This document shows positions 1 to 9,813 of a DNA stretch of 58,789 bases, piece by piece (the stretch's first letter is position 1; every line of letters starts with the position of its first letter). Source of the stretch: Tritrichomonas foetus (Eukaryota; Parabasalia; Tritrichomonadida; Tritrichomonadidae); the NCBI GenBank assembly GCA_001839685.1, contig MLAK01000823.1, positions 1 through 58,789 on the forward strand, in the 5' to 3' direction. The translations under genes were made by a program, and so were the position numbers. The notes beneath the pieces were generated by a model. The model had not been told where the DNA came from. It was given only the letters and a program-made list of their open reading frames with translations, and made no database searches.

Positions 1-296
1 TGTAAACCTTTCATATAGGAGGGATGTATGTTAATAATAAATTTATTAAAAATATTATTAGAATTTATCGAAAAATTAGCTTTTTGCTTGTATTAATGAC
101 ATTATTCTTTAAACACTATTCAATTAAGGAGAATATTTCTCCAACAATATATCATTAAAATGTTTTGTTTCGACATCAATAGCTCTAAATGACATAGATT
201 TATCATTAGAATAAATTATTAGAAAGATAAAGGCAAAAAATAAAAGAAATGTAAGTAATTTAAAAGTTATTTAAATTCGAATATCTGCATCACCAT
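1..296. other. AT-rich flank, no gene seen
   Basis: This AT-rich stretch lies downstream of the uL29 stop codon (the gene is on the minus strand). I see no coding-like frame, RNA gene or repeat in it. It should hold the uL29 3' UTR and polyadenylation signals, but no specific site can be defended. Confidence 0.5.
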
Positions 297-671
297 TTAC
301 TCAGCTTTCAAAGCATACTTGACTGGCCTTAAGAACTTGGCTCTCTTGGCAGCCTTTGGTGTAAGCTTGTTAGCGTATTTAGCTGGGAGTTCCTTACGTT
401 GGGCCTTGACGTTGTGAGGGCGGATATCCTTTGGAACGTGCTTGGCTCCAGCATATTTTTCGTTGAGGGCCTTGCGTTGTTGTTCCATGAGGACTGTCTT
501 GACACGAGCAACATCACGGCGGACGGTCAAAATTTCAGAAAGCTTTTGGCGTGATGACTGTGTGGCGATTTGGGCACGGAGTTCGAAAAGCTTCTTTTCG
601 AGTGAGGCAAGTTCTTCGAGAAGATCAGCACGTGGTTTTTGAATAAGTTCGTGAGCCTTGAGGTGTCCCAT
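297..671 (-). CDS. RPL35: 60S ribosomal protein L35 (uL29)
   Basis: This is a structural protein of the large ribosomal subunit, at the polypeptide exit-tunnel rim in other eukaryotes. Translation from the ATG at 671 gives 124 residues, which matches the usual eukaryotic length of about 123. The N-terminus KAHELIQKPRADLLEELASL is followed by a K/R-rich helical protein ending in an LRPVKYALKAE tail typical of L35. The frame stays open 24 codons further upstream to 743, but that extension has no counterpart in the family, so the internal ATG was chosen. The gene is divergent from the centrin gene across a 187-bp gap. That gap carries two AAACGGTC boxes. GC content is higher than in neighbouring genes, as expected for strong expression. 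Confidence 0.93.
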   Translation of the reverse strand: MGHLKAHELIQKPRADLLEELASLEKKLFELRAQIATQSSRQKLSEILTVRRDVARVKTVLMEQQRKALNEKYAGAKHVPKDIRPHNVKAQRKELPAKYANKLTPKAAKRAKFLRPVKYALKAE

Positions 672-858
672 CAGAAAGGACGAGCCACGACTCACTTTTT
701 CAATGTATTTTTTCGGTTGATCCAAATGACCTCTTTCCTTCAATTAGATCAAACGGTCATCAGCGTAATAAACGGTCGCTCAATGTTTTAAACGTGTATT
801 TCGTGAATTCAATTTTTGTTGGAATTATTCCGTTTTCTAAAAAAATAGAATACTAAAA
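672..858. promoter_or_regulatory. Shared uL29/centrin promoter region with AAACGGTC boxes
   Basis: This 187-bp gap separates the divergent uL29 and centrin genes. The octamer AAACGGTC occurs at 751-758 and 770-777, and CCGTTTT occurs at 830-836, 23 bp before the centrin ATG. The core fits the general Myb consensus (YAACNG or its complement). Similar motifs precede several other genes in the window. Function as a promoter element is inferred. Confidence 0.4.
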
Positions 859-1377
859 ATGCTTCGAAGACCAACTGCCAAAAAAATCCATCGTTTCCCA
901 TTTGAATTTACACAGCAAGACAGAAAAGAATTACGAGAAGCTTTCAACTTATTCGATAAAGACGGTTCAGGGACAATTTCATCTGAAGAAATTCGCGTTG
1001 CACTTCGTGTTCTTGGCTACAATCCATCAGACGATGAAGTTGCCTCCCTTCTGAACCAATTCAATAACAATAACAGCGATCACATCGATTTCGACGAATT
1101 CCTCCAAATGCTTTCCTACAAATTATCAGAGCCTCAGCCACACAACCAACTTGTGCGCGCTTTCCACTTGTGCGACCTCGACGGAGACGACGAAATCTCG
1201 CTCGACGATTTATCAAATCTCGCCGACGAATTGGGCCAAACTTTGGATGTTGATGAACTTCGCGAAATTATTATGAGCGCTAGAGGAAAGGCAAACCAGT
1301 TTGACATTCACACAAAAGACGTCGGAAGTATTTCGCTTTCAGAATTTCTTCGTGCAATTGGAAAAATTTACGAATAG
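859..1377 (+). CDS. Centrin (caltractin), EF-hand protein of basal bodies
   Basis: This 172-residue protein has the usual centrin length. It has a short basic N-terminus and then four EF-hand units. The first loop (DKDGSGTISSEE, about residues 34-45) has canonical calcium ligands. The second (NNNNSDHIDFDE) lacks the leading Asp. The third (DLDGDDEISLDD) looks competent. The fourth is degenerate, around residues 145-165. Centrins organise basal bodies and contractile fibres, which fits a flagellated parabasalid. A calmodulin identity is unlikely because of the N-terminal extension and the FNLFDKDGSG context. The upstream neighbour is uL29 on the other strand. Confidence 0.92.
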   Translation: MLRRPTAKKIHRFPFEFTQQDRKELREAFNLFDKDGSGTISSEEIRVALRVLGYNPSDDEVASLLNQFNNNNSDHIDFDEFLQMLSYKLSEPQPHNQLVRAFHLCDLDGDDEISLDDLSNLADELGQTLDVDELREIIMSARGKANQFDIHTKDVGSISLSEFLRAIGKIYE

Positions 1378-1381
1378 ATGG

Positions 1382-1742
1382 CTATGTGTGAAGTGAGTGA
1401 TCAGTATTTCTTATAAATCTCATTGGATTAATCCACTTGTTATTCATTAAATGAAAATTAAGAACTTTACAATTCTTTTTTCTTTTTTTTTTTTCCTCCA
1501 TTTTTGTTTTTTCAAATTCACCATCTTCAATTGAAATTAAATAATTATTTATTTCTTTTCCCAAAGATATGAATTGCTCCAAAGTAATATTTAATGTTCA
1601 TTGAATTTCGATGAGAATGATGGAGTAGTCATACATGTAAAAAACAATCATTAGAGGAATTTGTATCATCGAGTTTAGAATCAAATTCTTTGGAAAAATC
1701 ATAGAGAAATGATGAAAAACAAAGTAGTTCTAATTTGACCAT
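1382..1742 (-). pseudogene. Possible small degraded gene remnant
   Basis: On the minus strand an ATG at 1742 opens a 37-codon coding-like stretch (start MVKLELLCFSSFLYDFSKEF). It stops just after a T6 run (A6 on the plus strand, 1639-1644). One base out of frame the sequence continues in coding-like fashion, with one further TGA, into TLNITLEQFISLGKEINNYL and a lysine-rich tail. Composition looks more like protein than intergenic DNA. I do not recognise the family, and the case for a real gene is weak. It lies 61 bp upstream of the divergent SF3b-like gene and could instead be that gene's upstream region. Confidence 0.25.
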
Positions 1743-1803
1743 CTTGTTTGATATTTGACCTTTATGGTACTCAACCAAAATCTACTTTAAATTTTCGACT
1801 CAT

Positions 1804-4800
1804 ATGAAACTTTTACATACAACAATCACACGATCTCAAAAGGTTCTCGGTGTTTTGCCTTTTGGATCGTCTGATTCCGGTGTTGTAAATGTTCTTTTAA
1901 TATTTCGAAATTATGTTCAGCGATTGCAAGTCGAGCGAAACAAAGACAATTCTAAATTCGGTATTTCATCAGTCGGAGTTTTCCCATTAGGCGCCCCGGT
2001 AGTTTGGTGTTCGAGTTTTGGGGATGTTTTCGCAGCAATTACATCAGACGCCCATATTCTCTTCTTCGACAAAGAGCCGCCGTTTTCACCTAAATCAAAT
2101 CACCAAATAACCGATCGCCTCTCGCCTTCACAAATTCCAATCGCGCACATTTCGACAAGCATCAACCATAATTTTTTGATTTGTACAGGGTTCACAAAAA
2201 ACTGCGTGGTTATTCAAGTCAAAGACAACGTTTATCACCAAATGAACATTGAATTGCCGAATTTCACAGTGCTTAAAATTGCTCCCACGATAAATGAAAA
2301 TATTTTCGCATTTTTAGTGATGAATACAGAAGGTCACAAATTCATCACTTTTGTTGACATTGTTTCACCTGTTTATCAGCAAATTCGTGAAATTGAAGTT
2401 TCTAAAGATACATATTTAATAGTTGCAATTAATTACGGAAGTGACATTTTAGTGTTTGATAAAAATTCTATTTCTGTTCTTGACGGAAAAAGTATATCAT
2501 CTTCTCAAATATCTTCCTACTTTTTGGTTGATTCAAAATATATAATTTATCAAACTATTGACGGTTATATGTTTGGTCTTCATATTGATGATGAAAAGGA
2601 CTTATTCAATCCAACATTACTCGGAAGAATTCCATTAATGTCCAAATTCGCATTAATTGAAGAAAATACACTTTTTTGCATTTCTGAATACGGAAACAGC
2701 TATTTTATCAATTTTGCTGGCATTGATATCAAAAGGAATTTTTTGTTTGAGGAATTGCCAAAACAAACTCTTCCATTGACTCCAAGGATCATTTGTGCAA
2801 TTTTCAAAGGGAGAAACCTCATTGTAGCTTCAGGTCATGGTGACCAATCTTCGATTTCTCAAATATCAAATTCTCTTCAATTACGAAGAGAACACTTTGA
2901 ACATATTGAAACATGCCCACCAATGGAGCTTTTCTGTGTTCCTGCTGATACATTAATTGGTTCAAGTCTTGAAAAAACAAACGTTATTTATGGAAATGCT
3001 GATATTTCTTCAAATCCAACTTTAACGATTGGCCGAGTTAAGAATTATTATTTACAAATCCATAATCATGGAATTCGGAATATAAACACTGGAAATAACT
3101 GGGAATCACCAGATGAAGTCGTAGCAGCAGCAATTGGTGATGAAAATTGTTTTGTTTCACTAAAAAATGGACAATGTTTGGTTCTTGATCATGATTTTAA
3201 TGTATTAACAAATAAAAATATTGGACCTGTATACGATGCTGCTTATTGTGAAAAAAATATTGCCATTGCAACAAAGTCTGCCGGTAATGATCATTCTGCA
3301 ATTGTTATTTATTCATTGGATTTGAATCCAGGAGATTCTGAAGCTCATCTTCCATCACCTGTGTGCTCAACGCACTTTTGCTTATCAACAATGGAACTTT
3401 ATGTTTCTACACAAGATGGAAATGTTTATAAATTCGAAGTGTATTCTCCAAACTTTGCTGATACTAAAGCAAATATTTATTCAAGCAAAGTAGTATCTAA
3501 AATTTATCCATTTGCTGGATTAATTTTAATTGTTGCTGAAAGAACTTTCTTTTATAATGGCCAACAACTTTTAGCATTAGCAGCAACAGATGTTCCACCA
3601 CTTGCTGTAGCAACATTTGATAATTCTACAAGTATGTATGCCTTAGATCAAAATGGTGACATATTTTTGATCAATGTTGAAGATTCTGAAAGAGATTTGA
3701 CATCAAGGACAGTTGTATCTCAAGCAACGCCGAGAAGAGTAATGAACTATGCTGATTATACAATTGCTATTTCTAGGTCAGTCAATCATGGTGTCGTTTC
3801 TTCATTTTTAAGGATCTTAAAACATGATGAAATTGTATCAGTATCTCTTGGAGAGAAAATTGGTGCAATTTCAATGTTACGTATTCCTGATCGCCAACAA
3901 TTCATTTTAGGCTGTCAGAAACCAAATGGTCAAGATTATCAATATTTCTTAAATGTAATGAACTTTGATTCAGATCTTCCTGTTTCTATCCAACAAATTG
4001 ATGTTCCTGCTCCGCCAAACGTAATGGCATATTATAATGGTATTGTTCTTGTTGCTGCTGGAAGAAAAATTTATTCACTTATTGATCATGACAATAAATG
4101 GGTATTGAGTTCAAGTTGGCTTGCGTCATTACATACGCAAATTGGATTTATAGAAATTTCTGATAATTTCATTTGGGTTGGTGATAGAACACAATCACTT
4201 ATATGTTTCTTGATCAATAAGAAAGAAGATAACTCAACAATCAACATGCCACCTATTGCAATTGATACTGAACCAAAACAACTGACTTCTGTTTGTGTTA
4301 TAGATAAATATAAAATTGCTGTTGGTGATAAATTTGGAGTTATTACTATTTTACAACTTCCTGATGATGTTATCGCCAATTTCCCATGGAGAACATCACA
4401 ACCATCTGAAAGAGGTGTATTTATGCCTCCATGTGCTGGCCATTTAATTAAAATCGCAAGTTATAATGTTGGCGAAGCAATTACAAGCTTGATAAAATCT
4501 GATTTCAGTAATGCACTTTTCTATACAACGCTTCTTGGACAAATTGGTGCATTTATTCCAATAAATAATGATGAAGATTATAACCACTTGGCAACTGCTG
4601 AACATTTGGCGAAACAACACTGGCAAAAAGAATTTGGAATGATGAAACTTAAGAAATTTGAACATTTGAACATTTCTGTTGTTGGATTGGATTTGATTGA
4701 ACTGATTGATCAACTAACGGATGCAAAGCACAAACAAATCGAAGAAAATCTTGAATCTGGCCAGAAAATATCTATACAACAAATGATGGGAATTCTAAGT

Positions 4801-4827
4801 AAGTATAAAGCAATGTGTAAGTTTTGA
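1804..4827 (+). CDS. SF3B3: SF3b subunit 3 (SF3b130/Rse1)-like beta-propeller protein of the CPSF-A family
   Basis: This 1007-residue protein is made almost entirely of beta-propeller-type strands, without clean WD repeats, as in the DDB1/CPSF160/SF3B3 family of three seven-bladed propellers. The C-terminal part carries the CPSF-A signature: VGDKFGVITILQLPDD (about 840), then YNVGEAITSLIKSD and LFYTTLLGQIGAFIPI (about 890-920). That order matches SF3B3 more closely than DDB1 or CPSF160, followed by the short helical tail. SF3B3 is the scaffold of SF3b in the U2 snRNP. The protein is shorter than human SF3B3 (about 1217), mostly from lost loops. Its presence is meaningful in a lineage with very few introns. 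DDB1 or CPSF160 remain alternatives. Confidence 0.72.
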   Translation: MKLLHTTITRSQKVLGVLPFGSSDSGVVNVLLIFRNYVQRLQVERNKDNSKFGISSVGVFPLGAPVVWCSSFGDVFAAITSDAHILFFDKEPPFSPKSNHQITDRLSPSQIPIAHISTSINHNFLICTGFTKNCVVIQVKDNVYHQMNIELPNFTVLKIAPTINENIFAFLVMNTEGHKFITFVDIVSPVYQQIREIEVSKDTYLIVAINYGSDILVFDKNSISVLDGKSISSSQISSYFLVDSKYIIYQTIDGYMFGLHIDDEKDLFNPTLLGRIPLMSKFALIEENTLFCISEYGNSYFINFAGIDIKRNFLFEELPKQTLPLTPRIICAIFKGRNLIVASGHGDQSSISQISNSLQLRREHFEHIETCPPMELFCVPADTLIGSSLEKTNVIYGNADISSNPTLTIGRVKNYYLQIHNHGIRNINTGNNWESPDEVVAAAIGDENCFVSLKNGQCLVLDHDFNVLTNKNIGPVYDAAYCEKNIAIATKSAGNDHSAIVIYSLDLNPGDSEAHLPSPVCSTHFCLSTMELYVSTQDGNVYKFEVYSPNFADTKANIYSSKVVSKIYPFAGLILIVAERTFFYNGQQLLALAATDVPPLAVATFDNSTSMYALDQNGDIFLINVEDSERDLTSRTVVSQATPRRVMNYADYTIAISRSVNHGVVSSFLRILKHDEIVSVSLGEKIGAISMLRIPDRQQFILGCQKPNGQDYQYFLNVMNFDSDLPVSIQQIDVPAPPNVMAYYNGIVLVAAGRKIYSLIDHDNKWVLSSSWLASLHTQIGFIEISDNFIWVGDRTQSLICFLINKKEDNSTINMPPIAIDTEPKQLTSVCVIDKYKIAVGDKFGVITILQLPDDVIANFPWRTSQPSERGVFMPPCAGHLIKIASYNVGEAITSLIKSDFSNALFYTTLLGQIGAFIPINNDEDYNHLATAEHLAKQHWQKEFGMMKLKKFEHLNISVVGLDLIELIDQLTDAKHKQIEENLESGQKISIQQMMGILSKYKAMCKF

Positions 4828-5931
4828 AGCAAGTATTTGAATGATAACAATCATTCAAAATCTAAAATATATTTCTTGTATTAAAACAAATATAAAGTAG
4901 AAAATGACAACTTTTCTTCCATAATAATTTTTTTCCTATATTTATATATTGTCAACAATAAATTGATGTACATTGAAAAATGATGACAATTAAGCATCTA
5001 ATTTATGATTTCAGGTTTCATGTCTTTGATAAAATCATCCAAAGAAAAAAATCACTGAGCCTCCAATAGCTGAAATAAACATATTTATGACAAAAAACAA
5101 AAAAATACAGAATTTCAAAGAATGTATCAGCATAAATTTCATTAAGTTTGACATTTATTGTTTTTGGATCATTCAAATCCCTTTATGTTTACTTTTGAAA
5201 TAAATAAATAACAAGTGTTAGGGGAAAAAAATATGCAAACTAGTGATATCTAATGGTTTGAGCGAAAAGATATAAGAAAGAATCAAATGTAAAAAACCAA
5301 TAATTTGGAAACGCCATTTGAAAAATAAAGAAAGAAATGAAAATTAAGATATAAAAAGTAGATTAAAACTCCAATAAGCATTTGGATGTCACTCTTTCCA
5401 TTTTTAATAATTAGACGAATTAGAAATTTTAATTCCAAAAAGATATTGTCATGAAAAAATCGAACAAATGTTCTTTAAAGAACTAATGTGATTAAAATAG
5501 TAAATTTATTACGTATTTTTACATTACAATCTGGGTGACAAATTATTGAAATGAAAAAATCACTTTTGTTTGTAAAATTGAGAAGCCGACAATTTTTCAC
5601 CATTTTTTTCGGTTTAGGCCAATTATCAGGTCTCTCGATTTTTATTGTTTTATTTCACCAACGGTTAACTTCTCATCATTGTCATATTTCAAAAAAAAAA
5701 AAACTGGTTAACAAATCCAATATGATTTTCGTTAACCAATAGAATTGATAGCCCATAAAAGTGAGCATACTTTGATGAAATTCATGTAGAATAAACTCAA
5801 TAATCAATAAAAGAACGAAAGAAAAAGAAAGAAAAGATATTCAAAGGTGTCATGTTCACGAGAGTGACAAATCAAAATCATCAAAGAAAATGGACTTGGT
5901 TTATTTTCTGCTTTAACATTCATTTTCTACC
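4828..5931. other. 1.1-kb gap between convergent genes, no gene supported
   Basis: This AT-rich region lies between the 3' end of the SF3b-like gene and the 3' end of the proline-rich gene. A 63-codon ATG frame at 5551-5742 has no protein-like composition and was not accepted. The only structure noticed is three GTTAAC hexamers at 5664-5669, 5707-5712 and 5731-5736, plus a poly-A run near 5690-5702. Confidence 0.5.
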
Positions 5932-6498
5932 TCATGGCGGTGGTGCCACCTTTCTTAATTTTGGCATGTTGTTTGGTGAGAAATTCGATGCCGATATCGC
6001 CTTCGATTTTGGAGCTGGAGCGGGCGGTGGAGGTGGTGGAGGCGGCGGCGGTTGCGGGGGTGGTGGTGGGGGAGGAGGAGCTTTTCCTCCACCTCCACCT
6101 CCTGGGGCTTTCTGTGGCTTTTCCTTTGGAGCTTTTGGAGCTTTCTGTGGCTTTTCTGGAGCAGCGGCGGCGGGATTCGGTGAGTTTGATGTGATCCAGT
6201 TGTGGAAATCTGGACAGCCTTGTGTGCCATTCGTATTTTTAGATGGATAAACTTTTTTCAACTTTTTGTCAAAGGATGGTGGGTTTCCGGGTGGGTCTGG
6301 GAAATTTAAATGCGGTGTGGCTGGTTGAGGAGGAGGTGCCTGCGGAGGTGGCTCGCTTGGTGGAGCTCCCATTGGCGCACCCATTGGTGCACCCATAAAT
6401 TGTGGTGCTGGGCCATCCTCGGATGCGACTGGAGGTGGTGCACTTGGTTGAAGCATTGTCTGAGCAAGAAGCGCCCTACGCTCGGCAAAAGACGCCAT
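5932..6498 (-). CDS. Proline-rich protein with poly-Pro tracts and LKKV/LRKV motifs (possible actin/profilin binder)
   Basis: This 188-residue protein is about one third proline. The N-terminus MASFAERRALLAQTMLQ resembles the amphipathic helix of a WH2 motif. GAPM repeats and Pro-rich linkers follow, then FDKKLKKV near residue 80, two PEKPQKAPKAPKEKP-like repeats, a Gly run, and long poly-Pro tracts around residues 140-165. The C-terminus ends MPKLRKVAPPP. Poly-Pro followed by an L(K/R)KV box is the arrangement of actin-nucleation proteins such as WASP/WIP, where Pro tracts bind profilin or SH3 domains and LKKV contacts actin. That role is inferred; no EVH1, GBD or other domain confirms it. 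The Pro-coding stretch is locally GC-rich compared with its surroundings. Confidence 0.7.
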   Translation of the reverse strand: MASFAERRALLAQTMLQPSAPPPVASEDGPAPQFMGAPMGAPMGAPPSEPPPQAPPPQPATPHLNFPDPPGNPPSFDKKLKKVYPSKNTNGTQGCPDFHNWITSNSPNPAAAAPEKPQKAPKAPKEKPQKAPGGGGGGKAPPPPPPPPQPPPPPPPPPPAPAPKSKAISASNFSPNNMPKLRKVAPPP

Positions 6499-6951
6499 TT
6501 TCTTCTCTAATTTTTTTGAATGTCTTCAAAATTGAAAACTTCATTGTTTTCTCTTTCATGTTTATTTCTATTTCCTTTTTTCAAGCAAGATTAACAACTT
6601 TTTATGATGATGTAAAATAATTTTGTGTGACAAACAACTTTTTAAATGAAATAAATAATAAATGAATACAAACAATTTGTTGAATAAAATATATAAAAAG
6701 TAGATCGTCCAACTTTTTAAAAAGAATAAAACCCATCATAGTATCCCATGAATTATTCAATAATGAGAGAATTATTTCAGAGTTAAAGAGATAAATATTA
6801 AATTGAAAAATTATAGAGTTGATAAAATGATTATCTTTGGTTAATTCTTGCGAAACTAATGAATATTGAATTTCATTGCTTATGCATTCAATTTGAGTAC
6901 ATTTTGTGAAATAATCTGGTCGAAGAAAGTAAATGATTAACGTACAAATTT
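6499..6951. other. Divergent intergenic region, no gene seen
   Basis: This AT-rich gap lies between the divergent proline-rich gene and the coiled-coil gene. It must contain both promoters, but I could not pick a specific motif with confidence. Small frames seen here are overlaps of the neighbouring gene. Confidence 0.5.
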
Positions 6952-9720
6952 ATGAATGAATTACTTCGACAAATCAATTATCTTCAAAATTTAGGGGAAG
7001 ACATCAAGCACATCTTATTTAAAATCGGAAACGGATCATGTAATAATCCTAACGCATTAATAAATCCAATAATTAATGATTTTGATAATAAATATAGCGA
7101 AGTACCAAAATATTTGCCATTTGAAGAAACAATTTCTACAGAGTATCAAATGAAAGTTCTAGAAGAGACAAAAAATGGATATGGTGTCAAAAAAGAAAGA
7201 GCATTAAATCGCTATTCAAAAGAAATTGAACAAACAGACCAACGGTTTCGTTCAATCATTCAAAATATATCAGACAAAAATGTTTACTATAGTAATAAAG
7301 TTCGTGAACTAACAGACTCTTTTAATCAATCATTGAAACAAATTGATATTGATTTTGTTGACAAAAGAATGGATTTGAAAAAGAAATATGATGATAAAAA
7401 TCACTTGGTTGATGAAATTGTGAATGGAATTCAACAGGATCTTGATAAAAAATTATCTATTGAGGCTGGAAAAGTTTCCCAAAATTATATTGAGCAAATT
7501 GAGCAAAGAAACACAAAACTGAAAGAATTACAACAAGCAATCACTGATATCAATACTGAGAAAGAAAACAGATTAAAAGCTGCAAATGAAAAAATAGAAA
7601 AAGTACAAAATAAACATGCTGCAGCTCTTGATTTGCTGAATCATAGACATGAGCTTGATGTTGATGATTTGCATGCTAAACAAAAAGATTTACAAAATGA
7701 AATTTTCACAGCTGAGGGAAGAATCAATTCATTAAAAAGACGAGCAGAATTTTCAAATAATAATTTTAACACTCGAATTGTTTTTACTTTAAATGCAATT
7801 AAAATGGATCATCAGCTTAAAATGAAAGAATGTCAATGTTTTATTCAAGATGTTAATCACAAAATCGAAAACTTGAATAAAATGATCGACAATGTTGATA
7901 AAAATGTTGATGAAAATATTAAAGCTAAACTTAGTTCATGGCAAAAAAGAATAGGTGATGAAATTGTGCGGAGGGGTAAAAAAGTTGTGGAAATAGAAGG
8001 GGAAACAAGAATTGATTATGAAAAAATTATTGAAGAAAGAAGAGAAAGATTAAAACAATTAAATTATGAAATATCTGATAACCAATTAAAATCAGTGAAT
8101 GAAATTGCTCGAATTAGTGATCAAGCTAGAGATAAAGTTGTGTCTATTTCAACAAAATTCAACCAAGAAATTGATAAATTACAAAGTGAACTTGATCAAA
8201 TTAAAGCATATGTTAGCAAAGTGAACGATGAATGGGATGCTCTACGTCTATCAACACATTGTATTTATGATCATAAGCTTGTTGAATTACGAAATATGTC
8301 TGTTCTTCAAAAATCTCGACATGAAAAAAAAATTAATAATTTTGTTAAAAAAAATACTCCGGTTCCAGATTCAACTGATTATATGGCACTGCTACAAGAG
8401 GAACTTGATGGAATAGAATCAGAGTACCGTGCTGAAGAAAATAAGTTAGAAACGGATAAACTAACTCAGATGAAATTAAGGTATGAAGAGGATCGATCGA
8501 GAGGTTTAATAACAACTCGTAAGCAAAATGTTGAAGAAGTTAATCAACTAAAAGACACGGAAAAGCACCTGAAAGATACACTTTCTGAACTAGAAAAAAA
8601 TGAAAAGAATCTTCGAGATAGACTAAAAGATGAATACGAGGAATTTATTCGTTCTCAAGATAGACGAATTCAAAGTGCATTGGTAGCATTAAGTCGGGAT
8701 AATGATGTATTTAAATCTAAATTTAATAATGAAATCGAAGATATCCGAATTAATATTATTCATGCCAAAGCAGATATTGAAAAAGCAATTGAAACACTTA
8801 AAGAAACTCGAGAAATCGTATCAGCTGAACCCACACCTGAAGATAAAGAAGATGAAGTTCGTGCCTTATTTAATAAAGAAAAAATTGCTATGCAAGAAAT
8901 TCATGAAAATCTTAGAACTGATATATCTCTCCTGAAAGAGCAAAGACTTGAACTCATTGCCAAAGAAAAAAGAGAGAAATCTCGATTCGAATCTATAAAG
9001 AATACATTAGAAGCTGAAAGAGAGCGTTATATAAAAGAGGTTGAAAGAGGAAAAAATGAAATTGAATTTAAATATAGAAGAATGACAGAAGAACAAGAAA
9101 GAATTTTAAATAAAATGCATGAAATGTGGGAAAACGAAGTTGAAGAGAAAAAGAAATATAAAGATCAACTTGTTGCCGAAATGCATAGACTTAAAAAGAA
9201 TATGGATAAAAAGCATGTTAAAACTGATGATGATTTTCGTCAGAAAGCTACTGAAATTAGAGCAAAGAATAACACCCAGTTCAAAGAAATTGAAGATAAA
9301 AAAGCAATTCGTTATAAAGAAGAAGAAGAAGCTCTTCAAGCAACCATTGATAAAGAAAAGCTTGAATATTCTAAAGCTGAGAAGTATAAAGCTCAAGATA
9401 ATAAGATTTCTCTTCGATTAGATAGTGAACGTTACCAAAAGGAATATGAAGAATTAACAAAAGATATTAAAAGGCTAACCGATAATATTAAAGACTTACA
9501 AAGTCAACTTATCAAAAGGCTGCAATGGGTATGTCCAGATTGTGAGAAACACGAAAAAGAAATTAAAGATATTAAAAAGTCGATTCTTGATATTGTTCAA
9601 AGAATGCATGATATTGAAAAAGAAGAAGGAAATCGACAATTTACATTATCTCATTTTGGAAAAACAACAAGAAATCTTCCTCGACTTAGATTACCTAATG
9701 AAACGGCGAATGTTGTGTAA
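6952..9720 (+). CDS. Long coiled-coil protein, 922 aa, cytoskeletal type
   Basis: Almost the whole protein (residues about 60-890) is charged helical sequence rich in Glu, Lys, Gln, Asp and Arg with heptad spacing, interrupted by a few Asn/Pro-rich breaks. One break is the VPDSTDYM region near residue 470 and another is AEPTPEDKEDE near 625. Near the C-terminus a WVCPDCEKH segment (about 860) supplies a single CxxC pair. A short non-coiled tail rich in Arg, Leu and Pro follows. There is no motor, membrane or enzymatic domain. Such proteins in flagellates are usually basal-body, axonemal or costa components, but I cannot assign a specific one. The ATG at 6952 is used because the helical region starts soon after it. 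Confidence 0.85.
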   Translation: MNELLRQINYLQNLGEDIKHILFKIGNGSCNNPNALINPIINDFDNKYSEVPKYLPFEETISTEYQMKVLEETKNGYGVKKERALNRYSKEIEQTDQRFRSIIQNISDKNVYYSNKVRELTDSFNQSLKQIDIDFVDKRMDLKKKYDDKNHLVDEIVNGIQQDLDKKLSIEAGKVSQNYIEQIEQRNTKLKELQQAITDINTEKENRLKAANEKIEKVQNKHAAALDLLNHRHELDVDDLHAKQKDLQNEIFTAEGRINSLKRRAEFSNNNFNTRIVFTLNAIKMDHQLKMKECQCFIQDVNHKIENLNKMIDNVDKNVDENIKAKLSSWQKRIGDEIVRRGKKVVEIEGETRIDYEKIIEERRERLKQLNYEISDNQLKSVNEIARISDQARDKVVSISTKFNQEIDKLQSELDQIKAYVSKVNDEWDALRLSTHCIYDHKLVELRNMSVLQKSRHEKKINNFVKKNTPVPDSTDYMALLQEELDGIESEYRAEENKLETDKLTQMKLRYEEDRSRGLITTRKQNVEEVNQLKDTEKHLKDTLSELEKNEKNLRDRLKDEYEEFIRSQDRRIQSALVALSRDNDVFKSKFNNEIEDIRINIIHAKADIEKAIETLKETREIVSAEPTPEDKEDEVRALFNKEKIAMQEIHENLRTDISLLKEQRLELIAKEKREKSRFESIKNTLEAERERYIKEVERGKNEIEFKYRRMTEEQERILNKMHEMWENEVEEKKKYKDQLVAEMHRLKKNMDKKHVKTDDDFRQKATEIRAKNNTQFKEIEDKKAIRYKEEEEALQATIDKEKLEYSKAEKYKAQDNKISLRLDSERYQKEYEELTKDIKRLTDNIKDLQSQLIKRLQWVCPDCEKHEKEIKDIKKSILDIVQRMHDIEKEEGNRQFTLSHFGKTTRNLPRLRLPNETANVV

Positions 9721-9813
9721 TTTTTGTTTTGTTTTGTAAATAATATATTATTTAAAACATATCAATATCATGTTTCAGATTTGAGTGAATCATATATACG
9801 TTTATTCCATTCA

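Noticed and set aside
5551..5742. A 63-codon ATG frame.
   Set aside because: Composition is dominated by Phe, Ser, His and Lys from T/A-rich DNA, with no domain and no promoter motif at the start.
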